From an uncultured Spartobacteria bacterium (GTDB lineage: Bacteria > Verrucomicrobiota > Verrucomicrobiia > Chthoniobacterales > Chthoniobacteraceae): a stretch of DNA of 64,000 nucleotides. Under the pieces are notes generated by a model, which did not search any database, had not been told where the DNA came from, and saw nothing but the letters and a program-made list of their open reading frames with translations. Location: contig CAIRYQ010000010.1 of the NCBI GenBank assembly GCA_903882875.1, positions 1 to 64,000 on the forward strand. Reading direction: 5' to 3'. The position numbers and the translations under genes were made by a program. The first letter of the stretch is position 1. Each line of letters begins with the position of its first letter. Shown here in pieces: positions 38,288-49,100 of this stretch.

Positions 38288-41200
38288 GTGTCATCAAAGC
38301 TCTTCCTGCTGCTTCTCAGCGCCAGCACCGTCATCGTCACCGCCGCCGAGCCTGCGGCCACGCTCTCGTTCAACCGCGACGTGCGGCCGATTCTTTCCGA
38401 CAAATGTTTTGCGTGCCACGGCTTCGACACGAAGGCGCGCAAGGCCGACCGCAGGCTCGATACGCCGGAAGGTGCGACGGCGGAGATTGACGGCGTGCGC
38501 GCGATCGTTCCCGGTGACCTGACGAAGAGCGAGGCGTGGAAGCGAATCACCACCGACGACAAGGACGACGTGATGCCGCCGGCGAAGTCGCACAAGACCC
38601 TGAGCGCAGCGGAAAAGGAGATCATCAAGCGATGGATCGCCGAGGGTGCGAAGTATCAGAAGCATTGGTCGTTCGAGCCGCCGCAGCGCGCGCCGATACC
38701 GGTGGTGCAGGACAAGGCGTGGGTGCGAAATCCGATTGATGGCTACATCCTCGCGGGCCTCGAACGCGCCGGTCTCAAGCCGACACCCGAGGCGGATCGT
38801 CGCTCGCTCGCGCGCCGGGTGGCGCTCGATGTGACCGGGCTGCCGCCGACGCCGGAGGAGGTCGAGGCATTCGTGAATGATCCCGCGCCGGACGCCTACG
38901 AAAAGCTGGTCGCGAAGCTCATGGCCACGCCGCAGTGGGGCGAGCATCGCGGGCGCTACTGGCTCGACGCGGCGCGCTATGCGGACACGCACGGCATGCA
39001 CATCGACAACTACCGCGAGATCTGGCCCTACCGCGACTGGGTGATCGCGGCGTTCAATCGCAACATGCGGTTCGATCAATTCACGCTGGAGCAAATCGCC
39101 GGGGACCTGCTGCCGAACCCGACGCGCGAGCAGCTCATCGCGACGGGTTTTCACCGCTGCAACATGACGACCGCGGAGGGCGGCACCATCCCGGCGGAAA
39201 ACCTCGCGATTTACACAAACGATCGCGTGACGACCACGTCCTGGGTGTGGCTCGGGCTCACGGCGAACTGCGCGTCGTGCCACGACCACAAGTTCGATCC
39301 GATCACGATGAAGGATTTCTACTCGATGGCGGCCTACTTCCGAAACACGACGCAGCGCGAGAGCGACGACAATGTGAAGGACTCAAAGCCGGTGGTCTAT
39401 CTGCCCGCCACGGCGGAAGAGAAGCGGTATTCGGAGCTGCCGAAGCTCATCGCGGACGCGCGCGCGACGCTGGCAAAGCGGCGGACGGAGGCCGCGAAGG
39501 AATTCAGCGAGTGGCTGGCGGCGACGAAGTCCGAGGAGATCGAGGTCAGTTCCGCTTCGCTCGAAGCGGACTTGCCGCTCGCCGAGGGCACGGGCGTGGA
39601 GGTGCGCGGGGAGAGTCGCGCGAAGGAGGTTTCATTCAAGGCGACCGGCCCGATCGAGTGGCGTGACGGTGGAAAATTCGGACGCGCCCCGGCGTTCACG
39701 AACCATTCGCATTTCGACCTCGGCGATTTGGCGGGCTTTGATCGGAACCAGCCGTTCTCCGTCGGCGCGTGGGTGAATGTGCCGGCGAATTTCAAGGAAG
39801 GCGCGATTGTCGCGCGGATGGATGATCGCAGCGGGCTGCAAGGCTGGGAGCTGTTCGTGCAGAATGGAAAATTCGGCGCGCAGCTTGCGACGGCGCAGCC
39901 TGTGGGTGCGCTGCGCGCAGTCACGAGAAACGGGACTGTGCGCGCCGGACAGTGGCAGCATGTCCTGGCGACTTACGACGGCTCGGGGAATGCGGAGGGC
40001 TTCCGCATTTTCGTGGATGGCCGCGTGCAGCCGGTCGTGGCGCAGGGGAAGGATCTGAAAGGCACGACGCTCGCCGCAGTGCCGCTGCGCATCGGACAGC
40101 GCGAGACGAAGTCGAACTTCGAGGGCGGGCGGGTCCAGGGCGTGCGGGTCTATCTGCGCACGCTGAGCACGGGCGAGGCGCGCTCACTTCCGGATGAGCA
40201 AAACCTCCGCACCGCCTTTGCCGCCGCGCCCGAGAAACGCACGCCTGCACAGAAGGACGCACTGTTGAATTTCTTCTTGGACAATCACGACGATCTCTCG
40301 ATCGAGATTTCATTCCGGATCGAGGAACTCGAGGAGGAGAAGCTCGTGATCGAGCGCGGCGCGACCGTCTCGCTCGTCCAGGAGGAAAAGCCGGGTGAGG
40401 CGATGGCGAACATTTTGATGCGCGGCGCATACGACAAGCTCGGCGAGAAAGTGACCCCTGCGGGATTCAGTGCGCTGCACGCGATGCCGGCGGATGCGCC
40501 AAAGAACCGGCTCGGCCTCGCGCGCTGGATCATCGCGCCGGAAAACACGCTCACCGCGCGCGTGACGGTGAACCGCTTCTGGCAGGAAGTTTTCGGCACG
40601 GGCCTCGTGAAGACCGTGGAGGACTTCGGCGCGCAAGGCGAGCGGCCGTCGAATCCGGAGCTGCTCGACTGGCTCGCGGTGGAATTCCGCGAATCCGGAT
40701 GGGATGTGAAGAAGATGTTCACGCTCATCCTCACATCGGCGACGTATCGGCAGTCGTGCGTGATCACACCGGAAAAATTGGAGAAGGATTCGCAGAACCG
40801 CCTGCTCTCGCGCGGGCCACGATTCCGCATGGATGCGGAGATGATCCGCGACTACGCGCTCGCGGCGAGCGGCTCGCTATCGCCGAAAATGGGCGGGCCG
40901 GGGACCAAGCCGTATCAGCCGTCGAACATCTGGGAAGTCGTCGGCCTCGGCGGTGCGCGCTACACGCAGGACACTGGCGAGAATTTGTATCGCCGGACAA
41001 TCTACAACTTCTGGAAGCGGCAGTCGCCGCCGCCAAACATGGAGCTCTTCAACGCGCCGGCGCGCGAGTCCTGCACGGTGCGCCGCGAGCGCACAAATAC
41101 GCCGATCCAGGCGCTCGTGACGCTGAACGACCCGCAGTTTGTCGAGGCCGCGCGCCGGCTCGCGGAGTCGGCGTTGAAAAAGGGCGGTGATCCGGCTGCG

Positions 41201-41440
41201 GCGATTTCGCTGATGTTCCGTCGCGTGCTGCTGCGTCCGCCGAGCACTGCGGAAGCGGCGGTCGTCGCGCAGACTGCGAGCGATCTCGAAGGTGAGTTCG
41301 CAGCGAATCCGGAGCGGGCAAAAGCCTTCCTCGCCATCGGTGAAAGCAAAGCCGATCCCGCGCTGCCCGCGCCGCAGCTCGCTGCGCTCGCGATGGTCGC
41401 CAGCCAGATTCAGAATCTCGACGAAGCCCTCAACAAGTAA
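38288..41440 (+). CDS. PSD1 cytochrome with inserted LamG-like domain
   Basis: About 1050 residues. GTG at 38288 gives a compact signal peptide (FLLLLSASTVIVTAAE); an ATG at 38213 would add a 25-residue Arg-rich extension and cannot be excluded. PSCyt1 has CFACHGFD, then DUF1549 (LDVTGLPPTPEEV, RYWLDAARYADTHG) with CASCHDHKFDPIT. A laminin-G/concanavalin-like module is inserted around residues 480-640 (FSVGAWVNVPANFKEGAIV, GWELFVQNGKFG). DUF1553 follows (LTARVTVNRFWQEVFGTGLV, TPIQALVTLNDPQFVEAARR). The LamG insert suggests glycan binding. The DUF1501 partner begins 9 bases after the stop. Confidence 0.9.
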   Translation: MSSKLFLLLLSASTVIVTAAEPAATLSFNRDVRPILSDKCFACHGFDTKARKADRRLDTPEGATAEIDGVRAIVPGDLTKSEAWKRITTDDKDDVMPPAKSHKTLSAAEKEIIKRWIAEGAKYQKHWSFEPPQRAPIPVVQDKAWVRNPIDGYILAGLERAGLKPTPEADRRSLARRVALDVTGLPPTPEEVEAFVNDPAPDAYEKLVAKLMATPQWGEHRGRYWLDAARYADTHGMHIDNYREIWPYRDWVIAAFNRNMRFDQFTLEQIAGDLLPNPTREQLIATGFHRCNMTTAEGGTIPAENLAIYTNDRVTTTSWVWLGLTANCASCHDHKFDPITMKDFYSMAAYFRNTTQRESDDNVKDSKPVVYLPATAEEKRYSELPKLIADARATLAKRRTEAAKEFSEWLAATKSEEIEVSSASLEADLPLAEGTGVEVRGESRAKEVSFKATGPIEWRDGGKFGRAPAFTNHSHFDLGDLAGFDRNQPFSVGAWVNVPANFKEGAIVARMDDRSGLQGWELFVQNGKFGAQLATAQPVGALRAVTRNGTVRAGQWQHVLATYDGSGNAEGFRIFVDGRVQPVVAQGKDLKGTTLAAVPLRIGQRETKSNFEGGRVQGVRVYLRTLSTGEARSLPDEQNLRTAFAAAPEKRTPAQKDALLNFFLDNHDDLSIEISFRIEELEEEKLVIERGATVSLVQEEKPGEAMANILMRGAYDKLGEKVTPAGFSALHAMPADAPKNRLGLARWIIAPENTLTARVTVNRFWQEVFGTGLVKTVEDFGAQGERPSNPELLDWLAVEFRESGWDVKKMFTLILTSATYRQSCVITPEKLEKDSQNRLLSRGPRFRMDAEMIRDYALAASGSLSPKMGGPGTKPYQPSNIWEVVGLGGARYTQDTGENLYRRTIYNFWKRQSPPPNMELFNAPARESCTVRRERTNTPIQALVTLNDPQFVEAARRLAESALKKGGDPAAAISLMFRRVLLRPPSTAEAAVVAQTASDLEGEFAANPERAKAFLAIGESKADPALPAPQLAALAMVASQIQNLDEALNK

Positions 41441-41449
41441 CCACGCGCC

Positions 41450-42928
41450 ATGAACTGCAACTCGCACCTCTTCGCAAATCTCCCCGCCGAGACACGCCTC
41501 GCGCTCACGCGACGCCAGTTTTTTGCGCGCGGGCGCAATGTCCTCGGTGCCGCTGCGCTCGGCTCGCTGCTGGGCGAAAATCTCACCCGCGCGCTTGCTG
41601 GCGAAGGCAAGCCGGCGCTGCCGCATTTTCCGGCGAAGGCGAAGAATGTGATCTATCTCCACATGGTCGGCGGGCCATCGCAGATGGACCTCTACGACTA
41701 CAAGCCGAAGATGGCGAAGATGTATGACAAGGATCTGCCCGACAGCATCCGCAACGGGCAGCGGCTCACCGCCATGACGAGCGGGCAGGCGCGGTTTCCG
41801 ATTGCGCCGTCGAAATACAAATTCAGCCAGGCGGGAAATTGCGGGCTGTGGATGAACACGGAGCTGCTGCCTTTCACCGCGAAGAGCGTGGACGACATGG
41901 CGTTCATCCGCTCGATGTTCACCGAGGCGATCAACCACGAGCCCGCGATCACCGAGATGCAGACCGGCTCGCAGATTGCAGGAAGACCGTGCGCGGGCTC
42001 GTGGGTGAGCTACGGACTCGGCTCAACGAATCAAAACCTGCCGACCTTCGTCGTGCTCGTCGCGAAGCCGACCAATACGGAGCAAGTCCAGGCGATCTCT
42101 GGGAAGCTGTGGTCGAGCGGCTTCCTGCCCGGCGAACACGCGGGCGTCAGCTTCCGCAGCTCCGGCGATCCGATCCTCTACATCAACAACCCCGACGGCA
42201 TCACACCGGAGATGCGCCGCCGCCAGCTCGACGGCCTGAGCCAGCTCAATGAGATGGCCTTCCGCGCCGTCGGCGATCCCGAGACGCACACGCGCATTCA
42301 GCAATACGAGATGGCCTTCCGCATGCAGGCCAGCGTTCCCGAGCTGACCGACCTGAGCAAAGAACCCGCGCACATTTTTGAACTCTACGGCGACGAGGCG
42401 AAGAAGCCCGGCAGCTTTGCCAACAGCGTGCTCATGGCCCGCCGTCTTACCGAGCGCGGCGTGCGCTTCGTGCAAATCTATCACAACAACTGGGATCACC
42501 ACTCCAACGTCGGAGGACGCATGCCCAGCCAGTGCAAGGACGTTGACCAGCCGACGCACGCGCTGATCGAGGACCTCAAGCAGCGCGGCCTTTTCGACAG
42601 CACACTCATCATCTGGGGCGGCGAATTCGGCCGCACGATCTACTCGCAGGGCGGCCTCACGCACGAAAACTACGGACGCGACCATCACCCGCGCTGCTTT
42701 ACGATGTGGATGGCCGGCGGCGGCGCGAAAGGAGGCGCAATCCACGGCGAGACAGACGACTTCTCCTACAACGTCGTGCGCGATCCGGTGCATGTGCGCG
42801 ACTTCCACGCTACGGTGCTGCACCTGCTCGGCATCGATCACGAACGCTTCACCTATCGCGCCCAGGGCCTCGACTTCCGCCTCTCCGGTGTCGAGAAAGC
42901 GAGCGTCGTGAAGTCGATCGTCTCCTGA
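41450..42928 (+). CDS. DUF1501 protein, Tat-exported
   Basis: A 492-residue protein. The twin-arginine signal TRRQFFARGRNVLGAAALG lies about 20 residues in. DUF1501 motifs: VGGPSQMDLYDYKP, YGLGSTNQNLPTFVV, RRLTERGVRFVQIYHNNWDHH, LIIWGGEFGRT, and the ending YRAQGLDFRLSGV. Third gene of the first copy of the haem-protein/PSD1/DUF1501 module. The family is related to sulfatases by fold, but sulfatase activity is not shown for it. Confidence 0.92.
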   Translation: MNCNSHLFANLPAETRLALTRRQFFARGRNVLGAAALGSLLGENLTRALAGEGKPALPHFPAKAKNVIYLHMVGGPSQMDLYDYKPKMAKMYDKDLPDSIRNGQRLTAMTSGQARFPIAPSKYKFSQAGNCGLWMNTELLPFTAKSVDDMAFIRSMFTEAINHEPAITEMQTGSQIAGRPCAGSWVSYGLGSTNQNLPTFVVLVAKPTNTEQVQAISGKLWSSGFLPGEHAGVSFRSSGDPILYINNPDGITPEMRRRQLDGLSQLNEMAFRAVGDPETHTRIQQYEMAFRMQASVPELTDLSKEPAHIFELYGDEAKKPGSFANSVLMARRLTERGVRFVQIYHNNWDHHSNVGGRMPSQCKDVDQPTHALIEDLKQRGLFDSTLIIWGGEFGRTIYSQGGLTHENYGRDHHPRCFTMWMAGGGAKGGAIHGETDDFSYNVVRDPVHVRDFHATVLHLLGIDHERFTYRAQGLDFRLSGVEKASVVKSIVS

Positions 42929-43507
42929 GTCATGAAAAGGACTGCGGTCGTGAAGATGCGCCGTGCTGGTCGGATTCCGGATCGGAGCAAGATTCCCTGC
43001 TAAGGATCTCCGTTCGCCGTGCAGTTCTTTGCCGACATGAGTCCTCCCGACGAACAACAGCGCACGTTTAGCCGCTTTCCAAGCGTGCCACCGGTTCGCG
43101 TTTCTAGGATTTTGCCGTCATCGGCACCGGTGCGGTTTCGTCGTTTAGTCGCGGCATCCACCCAATCCTTGCGGACAGATTTTTTGCGTGCCAAGGCTTT
43201 CATTTCCCCAGCGCATCTCTTGTCGGCGGCTACGGAATCAGGCGCGGCCAGCACATCGTCGTCTCCGAAGAGACGCGGCTCGGCAACTCGTGGGTCACAC
43301 TGCTGCAAGTCAGCAGGCAGCAGCCTCAATGTGAAGCGTCACGGCTACCGCAACGGGCCTTTCAATGTGCTCATCGCATCACCGGACGAGGCCCGAGCGG
43401 CGCGACACGCTCTTGGCTCAAGCTTGAGAAAGTTTGTAACGCTCGTGCAGTCGCGGGTGTAGTCCGGTGTGATCTCCCCATTCTCCAACCCTCATTCGTC
43501 CTGTTCC
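42929..43507 (+). other. 579-bp intergenic region with gene debris
   Basis: Separates the two copies of the three-gene module. A 147-codon reading frame at 43019-43462 has Ser/Arg-rich, protein-unlike composition and no domain. In another frame, around 43131-43200, the translated sequence resembles the start of a PSCyt1 domain (listed separately). No convincing intact gene, RNA or terminator is visible. Confidence 0.5.
43131..43200 (+). pseudogene. Possible remnant of a PSCyt1 cytochrome domain
   Basis: Read in the frame of 43146, the DNA encodes FSRGIHPILADRFFACQGF. The intact PSD1 protein at 38288 has FNRDVRPILSDKCFACHGF at the equivalent place. About half of the residues agree, including PIL, D, FAC and GF, but the first haem Cys and the haem His are replaced. 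The flanking sequence does not continue as a PSD1 protein. It looks like a decayed fragment of a third cytochrome copy; chance similarity cannot be fully excluded. Confidence 0.35.
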
Positions 43508-46102
43508 GTGAAAACTAATCCTCATTCCAGATTTTTCGCATTTGCACTCCTCTTCGTCGCCAACCTCCCAGCATGGAGTGACATGCCGCCGAAGGGAAAC
43601 GTCACCAAGCCCGAAGCCCTCGACACGCTTCCCGGTTTCAAAGTCGAGATCGTCCGCGTCGCTGATGCGGCCACGGAAGGCTCATGGATTTCGATTGCGA
43701 AAGATCCGAAGGGCCGGCTGCTCGTCGGCGGCGAGCGCAAGGAGCCGATTTCACGGCTGACGATCGCGGATGGTAAAGTGGCGAAGGCGGAGATTCTCAA
43801 GATTCCCCTCGGAGAGGTGATGGGCATGCTTTTCGCGTTCGACAGCCTTTACATCAATGGTCGCGGCAATGCGCCTGATGGTCACGAGGTCTTCGGTCTC
43901 TGGCGTTGCCGCTCCACGAAGGGCGGCGATGAGTTCGACAAGATCGAGCTGCTGCGGGAATGGAAGGGCGGCGGAGGCGATCATGGCGCTCACGCCATCT
44001 TGCTGAATCCGGACAAAAGGCATCTCAACGTGCTTTGCGGAAATTTCGTGGACGTGCCGGCGGATGTGCTGCCCACCTCGCCTCATCGCAACTATGCGGA
44101 TGATCTGGTGCTGCCACGCGCGGAGGATGGCAATGGCTTCGGCGCGGGACGCAAACCGCCGGGCGGGTTTGTCGTCCGCATGGATCCGGACGGCGGCAAC
44201 TGCGAGCTGGTGGCGAGCGGCGAACGCAACACCTATTGCGTGGCCTTCAATCACGATGGCGAGTTGTTCGGCTTCGACAGCGACATGGAATGGGACTGGG
44301 GGACACCTTGGTATCGGCCCGTGCGCGTATTCCATGCGACGAGTGGTGCGGATCACGGCTTCCGCGAGGGCGCGAGCAAGTGGCCCGAGTATTACCACGA
44401 CAGTCTGCCTGCGACGGTGACGATCGGCATCGGCTGCCCGACGGGTGTGGCGTTCGGCACGGGCGCGAAATTCCCCGCGAAATACCAGCGCGCTTTCTTC
44501 ATTCAGGACTGGACCTATGGCCGCCTCATCGCCGTGCATCTCACGCCGCTGGGCGCGAGCTATGGTGGAACTTGGGAGAACTTCGTCGCGCCGAAATCGC
44601 TCCGTGAAAAATCCGGGAAGACGCCGCTGAACATGACCGGTCTCGTCATCGGCGACGATGGCGCGATGTATTTCACCGTCGGCGGACGGCACACGCAGGG
44701 CGCGCTCTTCCGCGTCACTTACACAGGCACGGAGCCGACGACGCCTGCGGACCTGCACGACTCGAACGGCAATGATGCGCGCGCGCTCCGCCACAAACTG
44801 GAATCCTTCCACGGGCATGAAGACGCGAACACCGTGGATATCGCGTGGCCTCAACTGGCTAGTGAAGACCGCTTCATCCGCTACGCCGCGCGCATCGCGA
44901 TCGAGAGCCAGCCCATCGAGAAGTGGAAAGCGCGCGCCTTGGCGGAAACCAATCCCACGGCTGCGCTGACCGTGCTGCTTTCCGTGGCGCGCCTCGGCGG
45001 GACAGCCTCCCAGTCCGAACTTTTCGCTGCGCTGAAAAAGTTTCCGCTGACGGCACTCAAGGGTGAAGCGCAACAGCTTGAGAAGCTGCGCGTGATCGAA
45101 GTTGCCCTCAGCCGCCAGGGCAAGCCGGCTACCGAACTGGCCGCACCGCTCATCGCCGAACTCAGCCCGCTTTTCCCCGCGGCCACGGTCGCGCTCAATC
45201 GCGAGCTTTGCCAGATCCTGCTCGCGCTGGATGCACCAGACACCATTGGCCGCACCCTCAAGCTGGTGACTGCCGCAACCACGCAGGAAGAGCAGCTCAA
45301 CTACATCGTCGCCCTGCGCACGATCACGACCGGCTGGACCCCGGAACTCCGCCGCGAGTATTTCACATGGTGGACCATCAAGCGGAACATCACCCAGCAT
45401 CCCGATTACGTGCTCCGTTGGTTTGCCGATGCGGGGCGCGACTACAACGACGGCGCCAGCTTCAATAACTTCCTGGTGAAAGTGCGCCGAGCCGCCATCT
45501 CGACGATCCCGACTCAGGAAGTAGCGGCCTTTCAATCGGTTCTCGACTCATGGGCGGAGCCGCTGCCGAAACTGCGCACCTCAAAGAAGCAGCGCGCCTT
45601 CGTCCAGGAGTGGAAAATGGCGGATTTGGAACCGGACCTCGCGCAAGTGGGCAAGGGCAGAAATTTCGCGCAGGGCCAGGATGCCGTCTTCGCCACCCAA
45701 TGCCTCATGTGCCACCGGATGGGCGAAGAAGGCGGCTCTGTCGGTCCCGAACTCACTGCCATCGCCAGCCGCTTCTCGCGACGCGACATTCTGGAATCCA
45801 TCCTCGAACCGTCCAAGGTCATCTCCGAGCAGTATGCGAACACCGACCTCGTGCTGAACAATGGCGAGACGCTCTCAGGCCGCATCGTTTCGGAGAGCGG
45901 TGGAAGGATCGTGCTCCGCCCCAGCATGCTTGCTCCCGAGATGCGGGAGATCAGCAAGGCGGACATCAAGTCGCGCGAGGTGTCGAAGGTTTCTCCCATG
46001 CCTCCGGGATTGGTGAACATGCTGACCAAAGACGAAATGCTCGACCTGCTGGCCTATCTCGAAGCCGCCGGTCACGCGGATGGCGCGCCCTTCAAAAAAT
46101 AG
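43508..46102 (+). CDS. PVC-type haem-binding protein (propeller, HEAT-like, cytochrome c)
   Basis: An 864-residue exported protein. The GTG at 43508 gives a signal peptide ending LPAWSD; a GTG at 43469 would add 13 residues. N-terminal beta-propeller of the PVC/sorbosone-dehydrogenase-like type at about residues 30-420 (ISIAKDPKGRLLVGGERK, AFNHDGELFGFDSDMEWDWG), then helical repeats, then a C-terminal cytochrome c domain with CLMCHRMGEEGGSVGPELT and ILEPSKVISEQY. It resembles the second half of the 34037 protein but lacks its ThuA domain. First gene of the second three-gene module. Confidence 0.88.
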   Translation: MKTNPHSRFFAFALLFVANLPAWSDMPPKGNVTKPEALDTLPGFKVEIVRVADAATEGSWISIAKDPKGRLLVGGERKEPISRLTIADGKVAKAEILKIPLGEVMGMLFAFDSLYINGRGNAPDGHEVFGLWRCRSTKGGDEFDKIELLREWKGGGGDHGAHAILLNPDKRHLNVLCGNFVDVPADVLPTSPHRNYADDLVLPRAEDGNGFGAGRKPPGGFVVRMDPDGGNCELVASGERNTYCVAFNHDGELFGFDSDMEWDWGTPWYRPVRVFHATSGADHGFREGASKWPEYYHDSLPATVTIGIGCPTGVAFGTGAKFPAKYQRAFFIQDWTYGRLIAVHLTPLGASYGGTWENFVAPKSLREKSGKTPLNMTGLVIGDDGAMYFTVGGRHTQGALFRVTYTGTEPTTPADLHDSNGNDARALRHKLESFHGHEDANTVDIAWPQLASEDRFIRYAARIAIESQPIEKWKARALAETNPTAALTVLLSVARLGGTASQSELFAALKKFPLTALKGEAQQLEKLRVIEVALSRQGKPATELAAPLIAELSPLFPAATVALNRELCQILLALDAPDTIGRTLKLVTAATTQEEQLNYIVALRTITTGWTPELRREYFTWWTIKRNITQHPDYVLRWFADAGRDYNDGASFNNFLVKVRRAAISTIPTQEVAAFQSVLDSWAEPLPKLRTSKKQRAFVQEWKMADLEPDLAQVGKGRNFAQGQDAVFATQCLMCHRMGEEGGSVGPELTAIASRFSRRDILESILEPSKVISEQYANTDLVLNNGETLSGRIVSESGGRIVLRPSMLAPEMREISKADIKSREVSKVSPMPPGLVNMLTKDEMLDLLAYLEAAGHADGAPFKK

Positions 46103-46115
46103 ACCCTGCACGACC

Positions 46116-49100
46116 ATGCAAACACTTCACGCTCGTCAGCCACGTTGCGTCGTTCATTTCTCGCTGTCGGTTGGTTTGCTTTTTTCGCAGGCTGCCTTCG
46201 CGGCGGAACAAGGCCCGCCTTCGCCGGAAGGCATCGCCTTTTTCGAGCAGAAGATCCGGCCGGTGCTCGCGGACTCGTGCTACAAATGCCACTCCGTCGC
46301 GGCGAAGGCGCAGGGCAAGCTGAAGGGCGGACTTTTCCTCGATACGCGTGAAGGCGTGCTCGCGGGCGGGGACACCGGGCCGTCGGTGGTGCCGGGAAAG
46401 CCGGACGCGAGCTTGCTGGTGAAGGCAGTGCGATGGAGCGACCCGGATGTGGAGATGCCGCCGAAACACAAGCTCCCAGAGCCTGTCATCGCGGATTTTG
46501 CGAAGTGGGTCGCGATAGGCGTGCCCGATCCGCGGACCGGCGCGCAGGGAAGTGCGAAGCGTGAAATCAATGTCGCACAAGGCCGTGAGTTTTGGTCTTT
46601 CAAGCCGCTCGCACATCCGTCTCCGCCCGAGGTGAAAAACGCCGCGTGGGTGCGCTCGCCGGTGGATCGTTTCATTCTCGCAAAACAGGAAGCGGCAGGC
46701 GTGACGCCCTCCGCGCCGGTGAGCCGGGAGAAGCTCGCACGCCGCGCGTATTTCGATCTCACGGGTCTGCCACCTTCGCCGGAGGAGCTGGCCGATTTTC
46801 TGAAAGACGAATCGCCCGACGTCTTTGCAAAACTCGTGGACCGGCTGCTCGCGAGCCCGCGCTACGGCGAGCGCTGGGGGCGTCACTGGCTGGACCTCGT
46901 GCGTTACGCGGAGAGCGGCGGATACGAATTCGACGGGTATCGCAACGGCGCGTATCACTACCGCGACTGGGTCATCCGCGCGCTGAACGACGACATGCCC
47001 TACAGCGATTTCGTCCGCTGGCAGCTCGCGGGGGACAAGATCGCACCGGGAACTTACGTCGGCGAGGCGGCGACGGGATTCCTCGTGGCGGGGCCGTATC
47101 CGGGGCAAATCACGGCGAAGACCGAAGAGCGCATCCGCTACGATCAACTCGACGACATGCTGTCCACGATCGGGAGTTCGATGCTCGGTCTCACGGTGGA
47201 ATGCGTCCGCTGTCACGAGCACAAATACGATCCGATTCCGCACGCCGACTACTACGCGCTCGCCGCGACGCTCGCGGCAACCTCGCACGGCGTCGAGTTG
47301 GTGGATGCCGATCCTACGGCGACAAAGACGGCGCTCGATGCCCACGCCGCCGCCCATGCACCGTTGCTCGCCGCATTGCGGAAATTCGAGGCGGAGGAAC
47401 TGCCAGCACGCCTCGAAAAATGGCAGCGCGAGGAGATGCCCGCGCTTTCCTCGACCGCGCGCTGGCAGACGCTCGATCCGATCGAGGTGCGCGCGGACAA
47501 AGCGTGGCTCGACGCGGAGGCGGACGGTTCGGTCACTTTCGCGGGGAGGACCAAGGCCGTGCAAAACCGTCCGGGCCGCGCGCAGGGCACGGACGATCCG
47601 AACAACATCACCTACACGATCACCGCGCACACTTTTCAGAGGAACCTCGCGGCGATTCGGCTCGATGCGATCGCGGACAGGAAGTTTCCGAAGTCCGGCC
47701 CTGGCCTGGCGGCCGACGGCAGCTTCAATCTCGTCGAGTTCAGCGTCACCGCTTCGCCGCTCGATGCGGGCAGCGCTGAGAAGCCTGTGACGCTGAAGCT
47801 CGTCCCCGCGCAGGCGCGTTTCGCGGAAAAGGCGATGCCGATCCAAAACAGCGTGGATGGAAACCGCACGACTGGCTGGCGCGCGAAGGACAATCCGGGA
47901 GTGGACAATGCCGCCGCGTTCGAAATCGCCGGCGGATTCCCCGGCTTCGATGGCGGCACCGTGATCACATTTCACATCGAGTTCCGCACCGACGCGATCG
48001 GGAGGCTGAGGCTCGCGATGACGAATTCGCCGCTGCCCGCACGCCCTGCTGAAAATGGAAAGCCTGCGGCGGAGATTCCCGACGCGCTCGGCGGCGGGAC
48101 AGACGTGCAGCACTTGCGCGATCTGCGCGCGATGCTCGACGCGAAACTCGTGGCGGCGGCACGACCTGATGCGATGCGGTGGATGAGCCGGTTCGATTGT
48201 GAGGGGAAGGCGCTTTTTGACACCGTCGCCGATCATGCGCGGCAGGCGCCGCGCCCGAAGCTCTCGGAGGTCTATACGACGCTCCAAGGCGGACGTGATG
48301 TGTTCCTGCTTCGGCGCGGCGATGTCGGCAACAAGGAGGGCAAGGCGGCACCGGGATTCCTCCAGGTGCTCGCGACCACGGAGCCGGGCCGCTGGCTCGC
48401 GCCGCCGGAGCGCGACCCGCGCGTCGCACTCGGGGACTGGATCGCCGACGCCGAGCACGGAGCCGGGCATCTGCTCGCGCGTGTGATCGTCAATCGTGTC
48501 TGGAAGTATCATTTCGGGCGCGGAATCGTCGCCACTCCGAATGATTTTGGTGCCCAAGGCGCAAGGCCGACACACCCCGAGTTGCTCGACTTTCTCGCGG
48601 GCGAACTCATCCGCAGCGGATGGAAGCTGAAGCCGCTACACCGCCTGATGATGCTCAGCGCCGCGTACCAGCAGGGCGCGGACGCAAACGCGCAAAATCA
48701 GCAGCGCGATCCCGACAACAAGCTGCTGTGGCAGCGCCCGGCGCACCGACTGGAGGCGGAGGCGATCCGCGATGCGCTCCTCAGCGTCGGCGAAAAGCTC
48801 GACCCGAAAATGTTCGGCCCAGCCGAGGGAACCGTGGAGTCGGCGCGGCGCAGCGTTTACCTGCGGGTCAGGCGCAGCGAACTCATCCCGTTCCTCACGC
48901 TCTTCGACGCGCCGGACGCGACACGCAGCATGGGCGATCGCGGCGCGACCACGCTGCCGACCCAGGCGCTCACGATGATGAATTCCCCATTCGTCCGCGA
49001 CATCGCCGCACGGCTTGCCAAGCGCGCACTGGCCAAAGGCGGCACGCCGGAAGCCGCGATTGACCACATGTTCCAGATCGCCTTTTCGCGGCTGCCCTCC

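Noticed and set aside
43019-43462. A 147-codon reading frame between the two haem-protein modules
   Set aside because: Ser/Arg-rich composition without any domain; a different frame shows better similarity to a cytochrome remnant.
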